A stretch of DNA of 11,990 nucleotides from Dehalococcoidia bacterium (lineage in GTDB: Bacteria; Chloroflexota; Dehalococcoidia; GIF9; AB-539-J10), in NCBI GenBank assembly GCA_030603485.1, contig JAUVXS010000043.1, positions 1 to 11,990 of the forward strand, in the 5' to 3' direction. A model generated the notes under the pieces. It saw only the letters and a list, made by a program, of their open reading frames with translations, searched no databases and had not been told where the DNA came from. Below are positions 1 to 5,519 of this stretch, one piece after another (within the stretch, counting starts at the first letter, position 1; every line of letters starts with the position of its first letter). Both the position numbers and the translations under genes were made by a program.

Positions 1-1
1 C

Positions 2-1171
2 TCTAATGGCAGGGTTATTGATGGGCACGCTCCAGGACTCGCTGGCAAGGGGCTAAATGCCTACCTGTCCGCTGGCATTCTTTCTGACCACGAATCCACT
101 ACCCTGGAAGAGGGAAAGGAGAAGTTGCTCCGGGGTATGCACCTCATGATCCGAGAGGGCTCTTCAGAGAAGAACTTGGACGCCCTTCTGCCTCTAGTTA
201 CGGATAATACTTATAAAAGATGCTTCTTTGTGGTGGATGACCTTAGTTGCTCTGATTTACTTCGTGAAGGCGATATTGACGCTGTGATACGAAAGGCCAT
301 TAGCAGAGGTCTGGAGCCGGTGCGGGCAATTCAAATGGCGACGATTAACGCTGCCGAGTATTTCAGGCTTTATGATAGAGGAGGCATTGGCCCGGGTTAT
401 ATAGCCAATCTTATAACTATTACTGACCTGGCTAAATTGGAAATAGACATGGTGTTTTACCAGGGAAAGCTGGTGGCAAGGGAAGGCAAGCCCTTGTTCT
501 CCCCACCCCCTGTTACTCTCGAGCTAAGAGACACGGTACGCATTAAGCCCCCTATGGGGAAATCGCTGAAAATTCCTCTCCCTCGAAGAGAGAGGCTAGG
601 TGAGGGTGAAACCTCTGGGGAAAGCTACCCGGTCATCGAAATCATCCCCGGACAGATAGTTACCAGGAAGGCGATGGAAAAGGTAAAAGTTGTGGATGGA
701 GTGGTGATGCCTGACGTGGAAAGAGATATTTTGAAGCTGGTGGTGGTGGAACGGCACAAGGCCAGCGGCAACATCGGAGTAGGCTTAGTTAAGGGATTCG
801 GCATGAAGAAGGGAGCGTTAGCCTCGTCAGTGGCTCACGACTCCCATAACATAATAGCGGTGGGTGCCAATGACCTCGACATCCTGAAGGCAATTGAGGA
901 AATTAATAGATTACAGGGCGGGCTGGTTGTTTGCGCCAACCTGGAAATTCTCGCTTCTTTGCCCTTACCCATCGCCGGCCTGCTTTCCCCCGAGCCGCTG
1001 GATGTAGTCGTATCCCAGCATGAAAAGGTGGAAGCGGTTGCCGCCAGTCTGGGCAACTTGCCTCCAGCACCCTTTGCCATCCTCTCCTTCCTGGCCTTGC
1101 CCGTGATTCCCGAGCTCAGACTGACCGACTTAGGCCTGGTGGATGTGGTAGAGTTTAAGTTGATCAAGTAG
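2..1171 (+). CDS. ade: Adenine deaminase, C-terminal part (5' end outside window)
   Basis: Amidohydrolase that deaminates adenine to hypoxanthine in purine salvage. The frame is open to the left edge, so the true start lies outside; the 389 codons seen are the later part of a protein usually near 550-600 aa. Family signatures are visible: DGHAPGLAGKGLNAYLSAGI at the left edge, SDHE shortly after (conserved acidic metal-site region), then a VVDDLSCSDLL segment matching the TDD...DLL motif, an MATINAAEYF helix, and the C-terminal-domain signature IIPGQIVTRKAM near base 640. Oddity: the linker between the amidohydrolase domain and IIPGQIVT contains an Arg/Glu/Gly-rich stretch encoded by a palindromic repeat (572-612). 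The gene ends 20 bp before a convergent methyltransferase remnant, with no clear terminator between. A diverged copy of its last 20 codons lies at 5391-5462. The family call is firm; the natural substrate of this protein is inferred. Confidence 0.93.
   Translation, partial: SNGRVIDGHAPGLAGKGLNAYLSAGILSDHESTTLEEGKEKLLRGMHLMIREGSSEKNLDALLPLVTDNTYKRCFFVVDDLSCSDLLREGDIDAVIRKAISRGLEPVRAIQMATINAAEYFRLYDRGGIGPGYIANLITITDLAKLEIDMVFYQGKLVAREGKPLFSPPPVTLELRDTVRIKPPMGKSLKIPLPRRERLGEGETSGESYPVIEIIPGQIVTRKAMEKVKVVDGVVMPDVERDILKLVVVERHKASGNIGVGLVKGFGMKKGALASSVAHDSHNIIAVGANDLDILKAIEEINRLQGGLVVCANLEILASLPLPIAGLLSPEPLDVVVSQHEKVEAVAASLGNLPPAPFAILSFLALPVIPELRLTDLGLVDVVEFKLIK
572..612. repeat. Small palindromic repeat inserted in frame within ade
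   Basis: A run of the CCTCTCCCTC...GAGAGG...TAGGTGAGGGTGA type sits inside the coding sequence. Arms CCTCTC (575-580) and GAGAGG (590-595) flank a 9-nt loop, followed by a GGTGAGGGTGA tail. From memory, elements of this look are common intergenic repeats in several environmental phyla, including Chloroflexota and Deltaproteobacteria; I cannot check copy number here. In frame it encodes roughly PLPRRERLGEGETSG, unlike the surrounding linker, and keeps the reading frame open. Confidence 0.55.
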
Positions 1172-1190
1172 AATTAACCTGACTATATCC

Positions 1191-1681
1191 TCATCCCGGT
1201 TTTCTGAATTCCAGACAATACCCGTGATACTGACCATGCATTTTCCAAATACCGTCTACACGAATCTCTTTCATTGTTTTCGGAACCAGATGAACAGGAA
1301 CGGAGGCATCTACTTTACTATCCTGAGTTGAACGCGACAAACGTAGAAAACGAGCCACAACCCGGGCCACCTGTTCCGATTCATCAGCAATTACTATTTT
1401 ACTTCCCGGTCGGGCAACACGGATCATCTCATCTATGGCCTTCTTCTTTTCAGTAAAAAAATTGATCCCACCGATGTGAAAAACACTGTCAAATGAGTCT
1501 GATTTAAAAGGCAACTCTTCTGCTTTCCCCAGGAAAAGATCTACTGACCATCCCCGGGTTGTGACCAACCTGTGACAGTTAGTAAGCTGCGCCGCTGAGA
1601 TGTCCAGGCCATATATTTCACCCACTTTTGGAGACTCAAATAGATAAGGAAGATTACCACCAGACCCTATCGAAACCTCCA
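1191..1681 (-). pseudogene. 5'-truncated copy of the Trm112/SAM methyltransferase
   Basis: Bases 1179-1681 align without gaps to 3634-4136, the 3' part of the intact methyltransferase, with about 35 mismatches in 503 by my count (about 93% identity). What remains starts at VLEVSIGSGG (SAM motif I) and runs to the same C-terminus, FRKPG. The zinc-ribbon domain and about the first 107 residues are missing. Reading upstream in frame from motif I, a TGA appears near 1706 before any good start codon; the first usable start is a GTG at 1625, which would lack motif I. No convincing ribosome binding site precedes it. I read it as a remnant and not a working enzyme, although the residual frame (144 codons from GTG) is intact and most changes are tolerable, so loss may be recent. 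It is convergent with ade. Confidence 0.85.
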
Positions 1682-1767
1682 GAACGACTCCATGTACCCG
1701 GACTCAAGCTCTTCGATTTCCATGCAGTGACTGTTATGCAGCATTTGACATGGTTTGCAGCCGAACG

Positions 1768-2352
1768 TCAAACATCATTAGCGGCATTTTCGCCGTCGGC
1801 GGCAAGCCTTTGTTCCCTGTTGATTATGCCGTAGACAATCATGGTGTGGTATCTGCCATCCTTTACGACTTGGTCAATCAAAATGCCTTCTTTACACATC
1901 CCGGCCTTTTCCATTACGCGACCGGATGCCGGATTGCATTGCATGTGCATGGAGGCGATTTTATGGTAATTCACGACATTGAAACCATACCTGCTTATTG
2001 CGATTGCGGCTTCGGTACAATAACCATTGCCCCAATATGGTACACCAATCCAGTATCCAAGCTCTGCACGTTGATGCCTGAGAGTTGCGTGCAATCCTAT
2101 GGCACCGATCAAGAGACCGTCCGCTTTCAACGTGACTGCCAGATTCACCCCGTTGCCTTCGTAGAATTGAGAAGCATGCGACGCGATCCACTTTTCAGCC
2201 ATGCCATTCTCATAGGGGTGCGGGATATTGAGGGTCGTCTCGTATATTTCGGATGCTCCGGCCAGTGTCTTGACTCTGGCTGCATCGCTTATCTGAAATG
2301 GTCGCAGAACCAGCCTTTCTGTTTCAAGAATTGGCGGGTGCTTCATTGTCAT
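1768..2352 (-). CDS. GNAT family N-acetyltransferase (RimJ/RimL type)
   Basis: 194-aa acetyl-CoA-dependent acetyltransferase of the RimJ/RimL (Acetyltransf_3) group, cytoplasmic; the acceptor, a protein N-terminus or a small molecule, cannot be deduced. Visible signatures are TERLVLRPF near the N-terminus, the central AELGYWIGVPYWGNGYCTEA segment that holds the acetyl-CoA binding loop, and NPASGRVMEKAGM near the C-terminus, all usual for this group at normal length. The start is the ATG at 2352, 13 bp after the ogt stop; a second ATG two codons later is possible, and the ribosome binding site is weak, so translational coupling to ogt is likely. No attC-like palindrome separates it from ogt, so the two could share one cassette. 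The last residues (ADGENAANDV) look unconserved. Confidence 0.88.
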   Translation of the reverse strand: MTMKHPPILETERLVLRPFQISDAARVKTLAGASEIYETTLNIPHPYENGMAEKWIASHASQFYEGNGVNLAVTLKADGLLIGAIGLHATLRHQRAELGYWIGVPYWGNGYCTEAAIAISRYGFNVVNYHKIASMHMQCNPASGRVMEKAGMCKEGILIDQVVKDGRYHTMIVYGIINREQRLAADGENAANDV

Positions 2353-2365
2353 TCACTATCTTCAT

Positions 2366-2890
2366 CTAATCATCACACAAACCAGTATTGCTTTGCTCCA
2401 GCTTTAGCAATCGTTCTTTGAGAGTTAATCCACCACCATATCCAACAAGCTCTCCATCACTTCCGATTATGCGATGGCAAGGGATAATTATACTGATAGA
2501 GTTTGCCCCGTTTGCATTGCCAACAGCTCGAACAGCTTTTTCATTGTTTATGTCTTTTGCTACTTGTAAATATGTTGATGTACTCCCATAAGGCACTTTC
2601 ATCAGTGCACTCCAGACACTTTTCTGAAAATCAGTCCCCACCATTAGCACAGGAATGTCAAATTCCTTTCTAGTTCCATCAAGATACTCATCCAGTTGTT
2701 TTCTCGTTTTTTTCAGGACTTCATCATCTTGTTCGATAAACCCGGCGTTTAAGCCCTTCTTAATCCTATCGTCAACGGTGGTTCTCATTCTTTCGTATCT
2801 AAAACCAAGCAAACAAAGTCTGCCACGAAAAGAGCCCAGTAGTAGTTCCCCAATTTCAGTTTTGTGATATTGAATATTAATCTGGTTCAT
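2366..2890 (-). CDS. ogt: Methylated-DNA--protein-cysteine methyltransferase
   Basis: 174-aa suicide repair protein that transfers the alkyl group from O6-alkylguanine (and O4-alkylthymine) in DNA to its own cysteine. The active-site motif IIIPCHRIIG is present with acceptor Cys138, preceded by the DNA-binding wing region (TDFQKSVWSALMKVPYGSTS, residues 86-105) and followed by YGGGLTLKERLLKLE. Length and domain order (N-terminal alpha/beta domain, then the catalytic domain) match stand-alone Ogt/MGMT and not the fused Ada regulator. The ATG at 2890 has a strong GGGAGG site 5 nt upstream. It begins about 20 bp inside the attC-like site at 2912-3007, the expected position of the first gene of a cassette. 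It is followed directly by the acetyltransferase. Likely co-transcribed from the LexA-like promoter upstream of the preceding gene. Confidence 0.95.
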   Translation of the reverse strand: MNQINIQYHKTEIGELLLGSFRGRLCLLGFRYERMRTTVDDRIKKGLNAGFIEQDDEVLKKTRKQLDEYLDGTRKEFDIPVLMVGTDFQKSVWSALMKVPYGSTSTYLQVAKDINNEKAVRAVGNANGANSISIIIPCHRIIGSDGELVGYGGGLTLKERLLKLEQSNTGLCDD

Positions 2891-2911
2891 TTTTCCTCCC
2901 TTCTTCTACAC

Positions 2912-3007
2912 TCATAACGCTGCACTCAGCCGCTGCGGGCCCGGTTGCTGACTCCGTATATTGTGGTCGGCTGGAGCGCGAGATAGGCAACCTGAGTCTT
3001 GTTCGCA
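2912..3007 (-). other. Integron attC-like site after the Cys-rich gene
   Basis: A 96-bp imperfect palindrome, read on the - strand. The R''-like 7-mer TGCGAAC (3001-3007) lies 8 nt after the stop of the 3016-3420 gene; the R'-like 7-mer GTTATGA (2912-2918) lies about 20 nt before ogt. Inner arms GACTCAG and CTGAGT pair. The CGAACAAG start and GCGTTAT end are shared with the site at 5460-5518. The 7-mers are degenerate, so the call rests on position, pairing and resemblance to the other sites. Confidence 0.55.
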
Positions 3008-3015
3008 GATGCCTC

Positions 3016-3420
3016 CTATATTTCGAGCACGGCGGGACAACCCTGGCAGGGAGATTGCAATAGAGGGCATTTCTCGCAGGCGCTGCTGCATGGCGCGCCA
3101 TGGGAGTAGCCAGTTTTGAAATGGTGGCCTCCCAGCAAATTCCCCCAATTCTGGATTCGAATGAATCGTGTCCTTTTTGCACCGATAAGCTCGGGAATCT
3201 TCACAAGGGAGTTATTGTCTTCTGAGAAATCCCCGTGACATTGTCTTTTTAGCTCAATGGCAAGGATGAATACCTCGTTCTCTTTCGGACCTTTCGTTAT
3301 CACGGGCCAATTCGGACATCCGGAGAACTTTGAGATTATGCGGCTTGCTTCGTCCGGATTCGCCACTTCAAGTATGTAAGCGCCGCACATCATTTCTCTT
3401 GGATTCGAGATGGTTTTCAT
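3016..3420 (-). CDS. Hypothetical protein with C-terminal cysteine cluster
   Basis: 134-aa protein I do not recognise. The N-terminal two thirds look like a small soluble alpha/beta domain (MCGAYILEVANPDEASRII, then a segment with alternating hydrophobics). The C-terminus carries five cysteines in about 19 residues (PCSSACEKCPLLQSPCQGCP), suggesting a zinc or iron-sulfur site. No signal peptide or membrane segment is visible. The start is taken as the ATG at 3420; MM at residues 10-11 is an alternative, and the upstream Shine-Dalgarno match is poor. The gene follows repeat copy A with its LexA-like promoter and is followed 8 nt later by an attC-like site, so it looks like a single-gene cassette. 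Expression together with ogt and the acetyltransferase is inferred. Confidence 0.72.
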   Translation of the reverse strand: MKTISNPREMMCGAYILEVANPDEASRIISKFSGCPNWPVITKGPKENEVFILAIELKRQCHGDFSEDNNSLVKIPELIGAKRTRFIRIQNWGNLLGGHHFKTGYSHGAPCSSACEKCPLLQSPCQGCPAVLEI

Positions 3421-3455
3421 GCCGGTCTTGCCGCTTTCGGTTTGCCTAAGCTCTG

Positions 3456-3568
3456 TTTTTACACCTGTTTTCTATATTTATTCTACAGGCATGTACTGTA
3501 TGACGACACAGTATGCAATGTCAAAGATTTCCGCATTTAGATCGTGTTAAAACGTGAGGGATAATTAG
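3456..3568 (-). repeat. Dispersed 113-bp repeat, copy A (LexA-like promoter leader)
   Basis: Aligns without gaps to 7873-7985 with about 17 mismatches (about 85% identity). Differences are not concentrated at any codon position, so it is not conserved as coding sequence. It contains the palindrome at 3494-3513, a TTGACA box, and a second inverted repeat, CCTGT (3464-3468) with ACAGG (3485-3489). In copy B both arms of that pair change together to CCTAT and ATAGG. It lies just upstream of the Cys-rich gene. Confidence 0.8.
3494..3524 (-). promoter_or_regulatory. Sigma70-like promoter overlapped by a LexA-like box (copy A)
   Basis: On the - strand, TTGACA (3519-3524) is followed after 18 nt by TACAGT (3495-3500). 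The 20-bp palindrome TACTGTATGACGACACAGTA (3494-3513) covers the -10 and most of the spacer. It has exact CTGT-N8-ACAG form, the proteobacterial LexA consensus, and closely resembles the E. coli recA operator. The next gene downstream is the Cys-rich gene, followed by ogt. SOS control is inferred; the host's own LexA specificity is unknown, and an acquired cassette could carry a foreign operator. Confidence 0.6.
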
Positions 3569-3633
3569 ACCACATGTATTATTGTTTGATCCGACTCACA
3601 GGTCCAAATTGTTTGCCACCAGAACACAAAGCT

Positions 3634-4136
3634 CTGACTATCTCCTCATCCCGGTTTTCTGAATTCCAGACAATACCCGTGATACCGACCATGCATTTTC
3701 CAAATACCGTCTACAAGTATCTCTTTCATTGTTTCTGGAACCAGATGAACAGGAACGGAGGCGTCTACTTTATTATTCTGAGTTGAACGCGACAAACGGA
3801 GGAAACGAGCCACGACTCGGGCTACCTGTTCCGATTCATCAGCAATTACTATTTTACTTCCCGGTCGGGCAACACGGATCATCTCATCAATGGCCTTCTT
3901 CTTTTCAGAAAAAAAGTTGATGCCACCAATGTGAAATACACTGTCAAATGAGTCTGATTTAAAAGGCAACTCTTCTGCTTTCCCCATGAAGAGATCTACT
4001 GACCATCCTCGGCTTGTGACCAACTTGTGACAGTTAGTCAGCTGCGCCAATGAGATGTCCAGGCCATATACGTCACCTACTTTTGGAGACTCACATAAGT
4101 AAGGAAGATTGCCACCAGACCCTATCGAAACCTCCA
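3634..4136 (-). repeat. 503-bp duplicated segment (partner 1179-1681)
   Basis: Ungapped match to 1179-1681. It starts at the CTGACTAT just past the methyltransferase stop and ends at motif I (CCTCCA on the + strand). At the other copy, the left breakpoint falls 8 bp after the ade stop codon. About 93% identity by manual count. Confidence 0.9.
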
Positions 4137-4461
4137 ACACTCGTCCATTGTTTAGTTCCAATCTACGCAAGATCTCTGTGCGGGCCTTGCGTTCTCCACC
4201 CATAGGTAAAAACGATAACCAGTCAATAATTGTTTCGAAGCGTGAAAATCTGTTATAGAATCGAGCGAGACGTTGGTTAAACCCCTCCAGTTCCTGTGAA
4301 TCGATAAAGTGCACAATGCCGTTTTCAATGATATAGCTTCTTTCACAGTGCGAGCAAAACAACTCCCCCTCATTCCTAGTTGTATTACCTGATTCATCGC
4401 GAAGTGTAAGTTCAGTTTGACAACTAGGACAACATAGCAACTCTAATGTTGAGCGCTTCAC
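3646..4461 (-). CDS. SAM-dependent methyltransferase with N-terminal Trm112-like zinc ribbon
   Basis: 271-aa class I methyltransferase; substrate unknown. The N-terminal 50 residues form a Trm112-type domain with CPSC (11-14) and CSHC (36-39) plus the usual ENGIVHFID ending. The Rossmann domain follows, with motif I VLEVSIGSGG (about 108-117), an acidic motif II around GLDIS, and the motif IV/V region (EELPFKSDSFDSVFHIGG) typical of the UbiE/Methyltransf_11 group. I choose GTG at 4461 because GGAGG (4469-4473) sits 7 nt upstream; an in-frame TTG at 4476 would place that Shine-Dalgarno inside the gene. The start lies 30 nt from the end of the attC site at 4491-4548, as expected for a cassette gene. 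No attC is visible at its own 3' end. A truncated 93%-identical copy lies at 1191-1681. Confidence 0.9.
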   Translation of the reverse strand: MKRSTLELLCCPSCQTELTLRDESGNTTRNEGELFCSHCERSYIIENGIVHFIDSQELEGFNQRLARFYNRFSRFETIIDWLSFLPMGGERKARTEILRRLELNNGRVLEVSIGSGGNLPYLCESPKVGDVYGLDISLAQLTNCHKLVTSRGWSVDLFMGKAEELPFKSDSFDSVFHIGGINFFSEKKKAIDEMIRVARPGSKIVIADESEQVARVVARFLRLSRSTQNNKVDASVPVHLVPETMKEILVDGIWKMHGRYHGYCLEFRKPG

Positions 4462-4490
4462 TGCTATTCCTCCCAAGCCATTATGTTTTG

Positions 4491-4548
4491 GTCTAACGTC
4501 TGAAATCAGCGGCGGCTGTAAGCCGTCCGCTGGAATGAATTGTTATGT
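4491..4548 (-). other. Integron attC site of the hicBA cassette
   Basis: The best attC in the window, 58 bp. On the - strand it begins ACATAACAATTCATTCCAGC, closely resembling the TAACAATTCATTC start of classical cassette attC sites, and ends in a perfect GTTRRRY core, GTTAGAC (4491-4497). Between them CAGCGGACGGC and GCCGCCGCTG pair around a TTACA loop with one mismatch, the expected imperfect stem. The hicA stop codon TAA lies inside the R'' 7-mer. It shares GGCTTACAGCCGC with the site at 5460-5518. Confidence 0.82.
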
Positions 4549-4715
4549 CAGTTCTTTGAAGATATGCCGGGCAAGATATTCATCTATTTCGTTATGCCTT
4601 GGAACGGGCTGCTTTTTACCTGTGGCAGGATTTTTGTATAGGTCGTGACGGAGCCATGTCTCACAAGAACGCACCCTGCGTCAGATAGCCTCTTGATGAG
4701 GTCTTTCCTCCTCAT
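4543..4715 (-). pseudogene. hicA: hicA toxin gene with a single-base frameshift
   Basis: HicA is a small double-stranded RNA-binding-fold mRNA interferase. The ATG at 4715 overlaps the hicB stop (ATGA). The first frame gives MRRKDLIKRLSDAGCVLVRHG and then loses similarity. From about 4650 the next frame gives RHDLYKNPATGKKQPVPRH and continues through NEIDEYLARHIFKELT to a TAA at 4543-4545. Joined, these make a normal-length HicA of about 57 aa with the conserved GS-x-H region at the join. The total of 173 nt is one base short of whole codons, consistent with loss of one C in GGCTCC. As written the toxin is dead; an assembly error or programmed frameshift is possible. It ends directly in an attC site. 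Confidence 0.85.
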
Positions 4716-4909
4716 ACTGATAACTTAAGCTCTTTAACCAGCTGCTCATCTGGTACGTCTTCCATCGTCATCAGTGCATAGGCATCTTTCATATTATCTT
4801 CAAGTTCTTCTAATGTTTTCCCCTGCGTCATTATCTCAGGGTGTTCAAGTAACTTCCCTACCCAGAATTTCTCACCTCTCCAGTAAATCATGTTTAATTT
4901 AGTTTCCAT
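4712..4909 (-). CDS. hicB: HicB-family antitoxin
   Basis: 65-aa antitoxin expected to neutralise HicA and to repress its own operon. The sequence shows the short HicB partial-RNase-H-like fold: a MIYWRGEKFWVGKLLEHPEIMTQGKTLEELEDNMKDAY-type pattern (residues about 7-45) with the characteristic GKTLEELEDN helix start. There is no added helix-turn-helix or ribbon-helix-helix domain, so any autoregulation would need another element. The start is ATG 4909, with GAGG 6 nt upstream; an in-frame ATG at 4921 lies further from the signal. It precedes the frameshifted hicA with a 4-base overlap, the common hicBA order. With the toxin broken it may be a decaying antitoxin. Confidence 0.85.
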   Translation of the reverse strand: METKLNMIYWRGEKFWVGKLLEHPEIMTQGKTLEELEDNMKDAYALMTMEDVPDEQLVKELKLSV

Positions 4910-4961
4910 TTTCTGCCTCACAAAATCCCTTTTAGTATCTTAGCATAGTTTACTGAATTTC

Positions 4962-5033
4962 GGAGACACCATACTTAATTCCAAAGATTATGTCGCCTCC
5001 TCAACTACATCAAGAGATATGTATGATGTCCCC
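4962..5033. mobile_element. 72-bp MITE-like element, copy 1
   Basis: Terminal inverted repeats GGAGACACCATAC (4962-4974) and GTATGATGTCCCC (5021-5033) match at 11 of 13 positions. Copy 2 at 5305-5376 has the same length with 6 mismatches. AATT occurs 2-3 bases outside each end and may be a target duplication or part of longer ends. It lies between hicB and the 3' end of the tautomerase gene. No transposase is encoded here. Confidence 0.75.
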
Positions 5034-5045
5034 TTAATTGCCGCG

Positions 5046-5279
5046 TTATTTAAATGGGTTATATCCTGGCTTCTTGTACAGCTTCTCCGGGCTGTCGAGA
5101 ATGTCCGGTTTGTAAACTTTTTCTGCCCAATCCTCTGGCTTGATTTCTTCGAAACCCACTGAAACTGACTTTTCTTCGCACTTTGCGATGGCGACAACAT
5201 CACGAACGATTCCATCGGCGAGTCTGGCCTTCTGCTGTTCTGATCTTCCCGGTAAGAGTTTCACGATGACGTGAGGCAT
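5046..5279 (-). CDS. PptA-like tautomerase (4-oxalocrotonate tautomerase family)
   Basis: 77-aa enzyme of the 4-OT superfamily, which uses the N-terminal proline exposed after Met removal as catalytic base in enol-keto tautomerisation. I choose the ATG at 5279 because it gives MPHVIVKLLPGR with Pro2 in place; AGGAGG lies 5 nt upstream. An adjacent upstream ATG at 5282 would put a second Met before the proline. The SEQQKARLADGIVRDVV helix and the C-terminal LYKKPGY segment resemble E. coli PptA (YdcE) more than the shorter 62-aa 4-OT. Substrate unknown. It is flanked on both sides by directly oriented copies of a MITE-like repeat, and its stop TAA lies in AAATAAC, an attC-like 7-mer whose remainder is not recognisable. 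Confidence 0.9.
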   Translation of the reverse strand: MPHVIVKLLPGRSEQQKARLADGIVRDVVAIAKCEEKSVSVGFEEIKPEDWAEKVYKPDILDSPEKLYKKPGYNPFK

Positions 5280-5304
5280 CATTTCCTCCTTTAAGAAAGA
5301 ATTT

Positions 5305-5376
5305 GGAGACACTATACTTAATTCCAAAGATTATATCACCTCCTCATCTACATCAAGAGATACGTATGGTGTCCCC
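5305..5376. mobile_element. 72-bp MITE-like element, copy 2
   Basis: Same orientation and length as copy 1 (about 92% identical). Ends are GGAGACACTATAC (5305-5317) and GTATGGTGTCCCC (5364-5376). It lies between the tautomerase start, 26 bp away, and the stranded ade 3' fragment. The ends recall those of IS200/REP-type small elements in environmental genomes, a recollection I cannot check. Confidence 0.75.
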
Positions 5377-5390
5377 TTAATCGCACCCGC

Positions 5391-5462
5391 CGAGCTCAGG
5401 TTGACTGATTTAGGCCTGGTGGACGTCAACGAGTTTAAGCTGATTAGGTAGAATTAAACTGA
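5391..5462 (+). pseudogene. Remnant of the 3' end of an adenine deaminase gene
   Basis: Aligns without gaps to 1111-1182 with 59 of 72 matches. In frame it reads ELRLTDLGLVDVNEFKLIR and stop, against ELRLTDLGLVDVVEFKLIK in ade. Eight of the ten changed codons are synonymous, so the two copies diverged while each was coding. Similarity also covers about 11 bp past the stop, then ends where the attC-like site starts. Nothing upstream resembles ade; the MITE-like copy 2 ends 14 bp before. Confidence 0.85.
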
Positions 5463-5518
5463 TAACGCTGTGGATCATGCGCGGCTGTAAGCCATCGCGT
5501 ACATCCGGCTTGTTCGCC
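5460..5518 (-). other. Integron attC-like site of the RelA/SpoT cassette
   Basis: 59 bp on the - strand, beginning 1 nt after the stop codon at 5520-5522. It has R''-like GGCGAAC (5512-5518) and R'-like GTTATCA (5460-5466), with GGAT/ATCC pairing and a central GGCTTACAGCC stem-loop. The 13-bp GGCTTACAGCCGC is identical to that in the hicBA attC. The 7-mers are degenerate, lowering confidence. Confidence 0.65.
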
Positions 5519-5519
5519 C

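Noticed and set aside
1682..1767. Possible attC site after the acetyltransferase
   Set aside because: There is a CCATG/CATGG pairing and an AAC/GTT pair, but no convincing core 7-mers or stable stem, so I left it unannotated.
3562..3645. Possible attC site after the intact methyltransferase
   Set aside because: I found no 7-mer pair with matching arms; the only candidate end, ATTATCC, belongs to repeat copy A.
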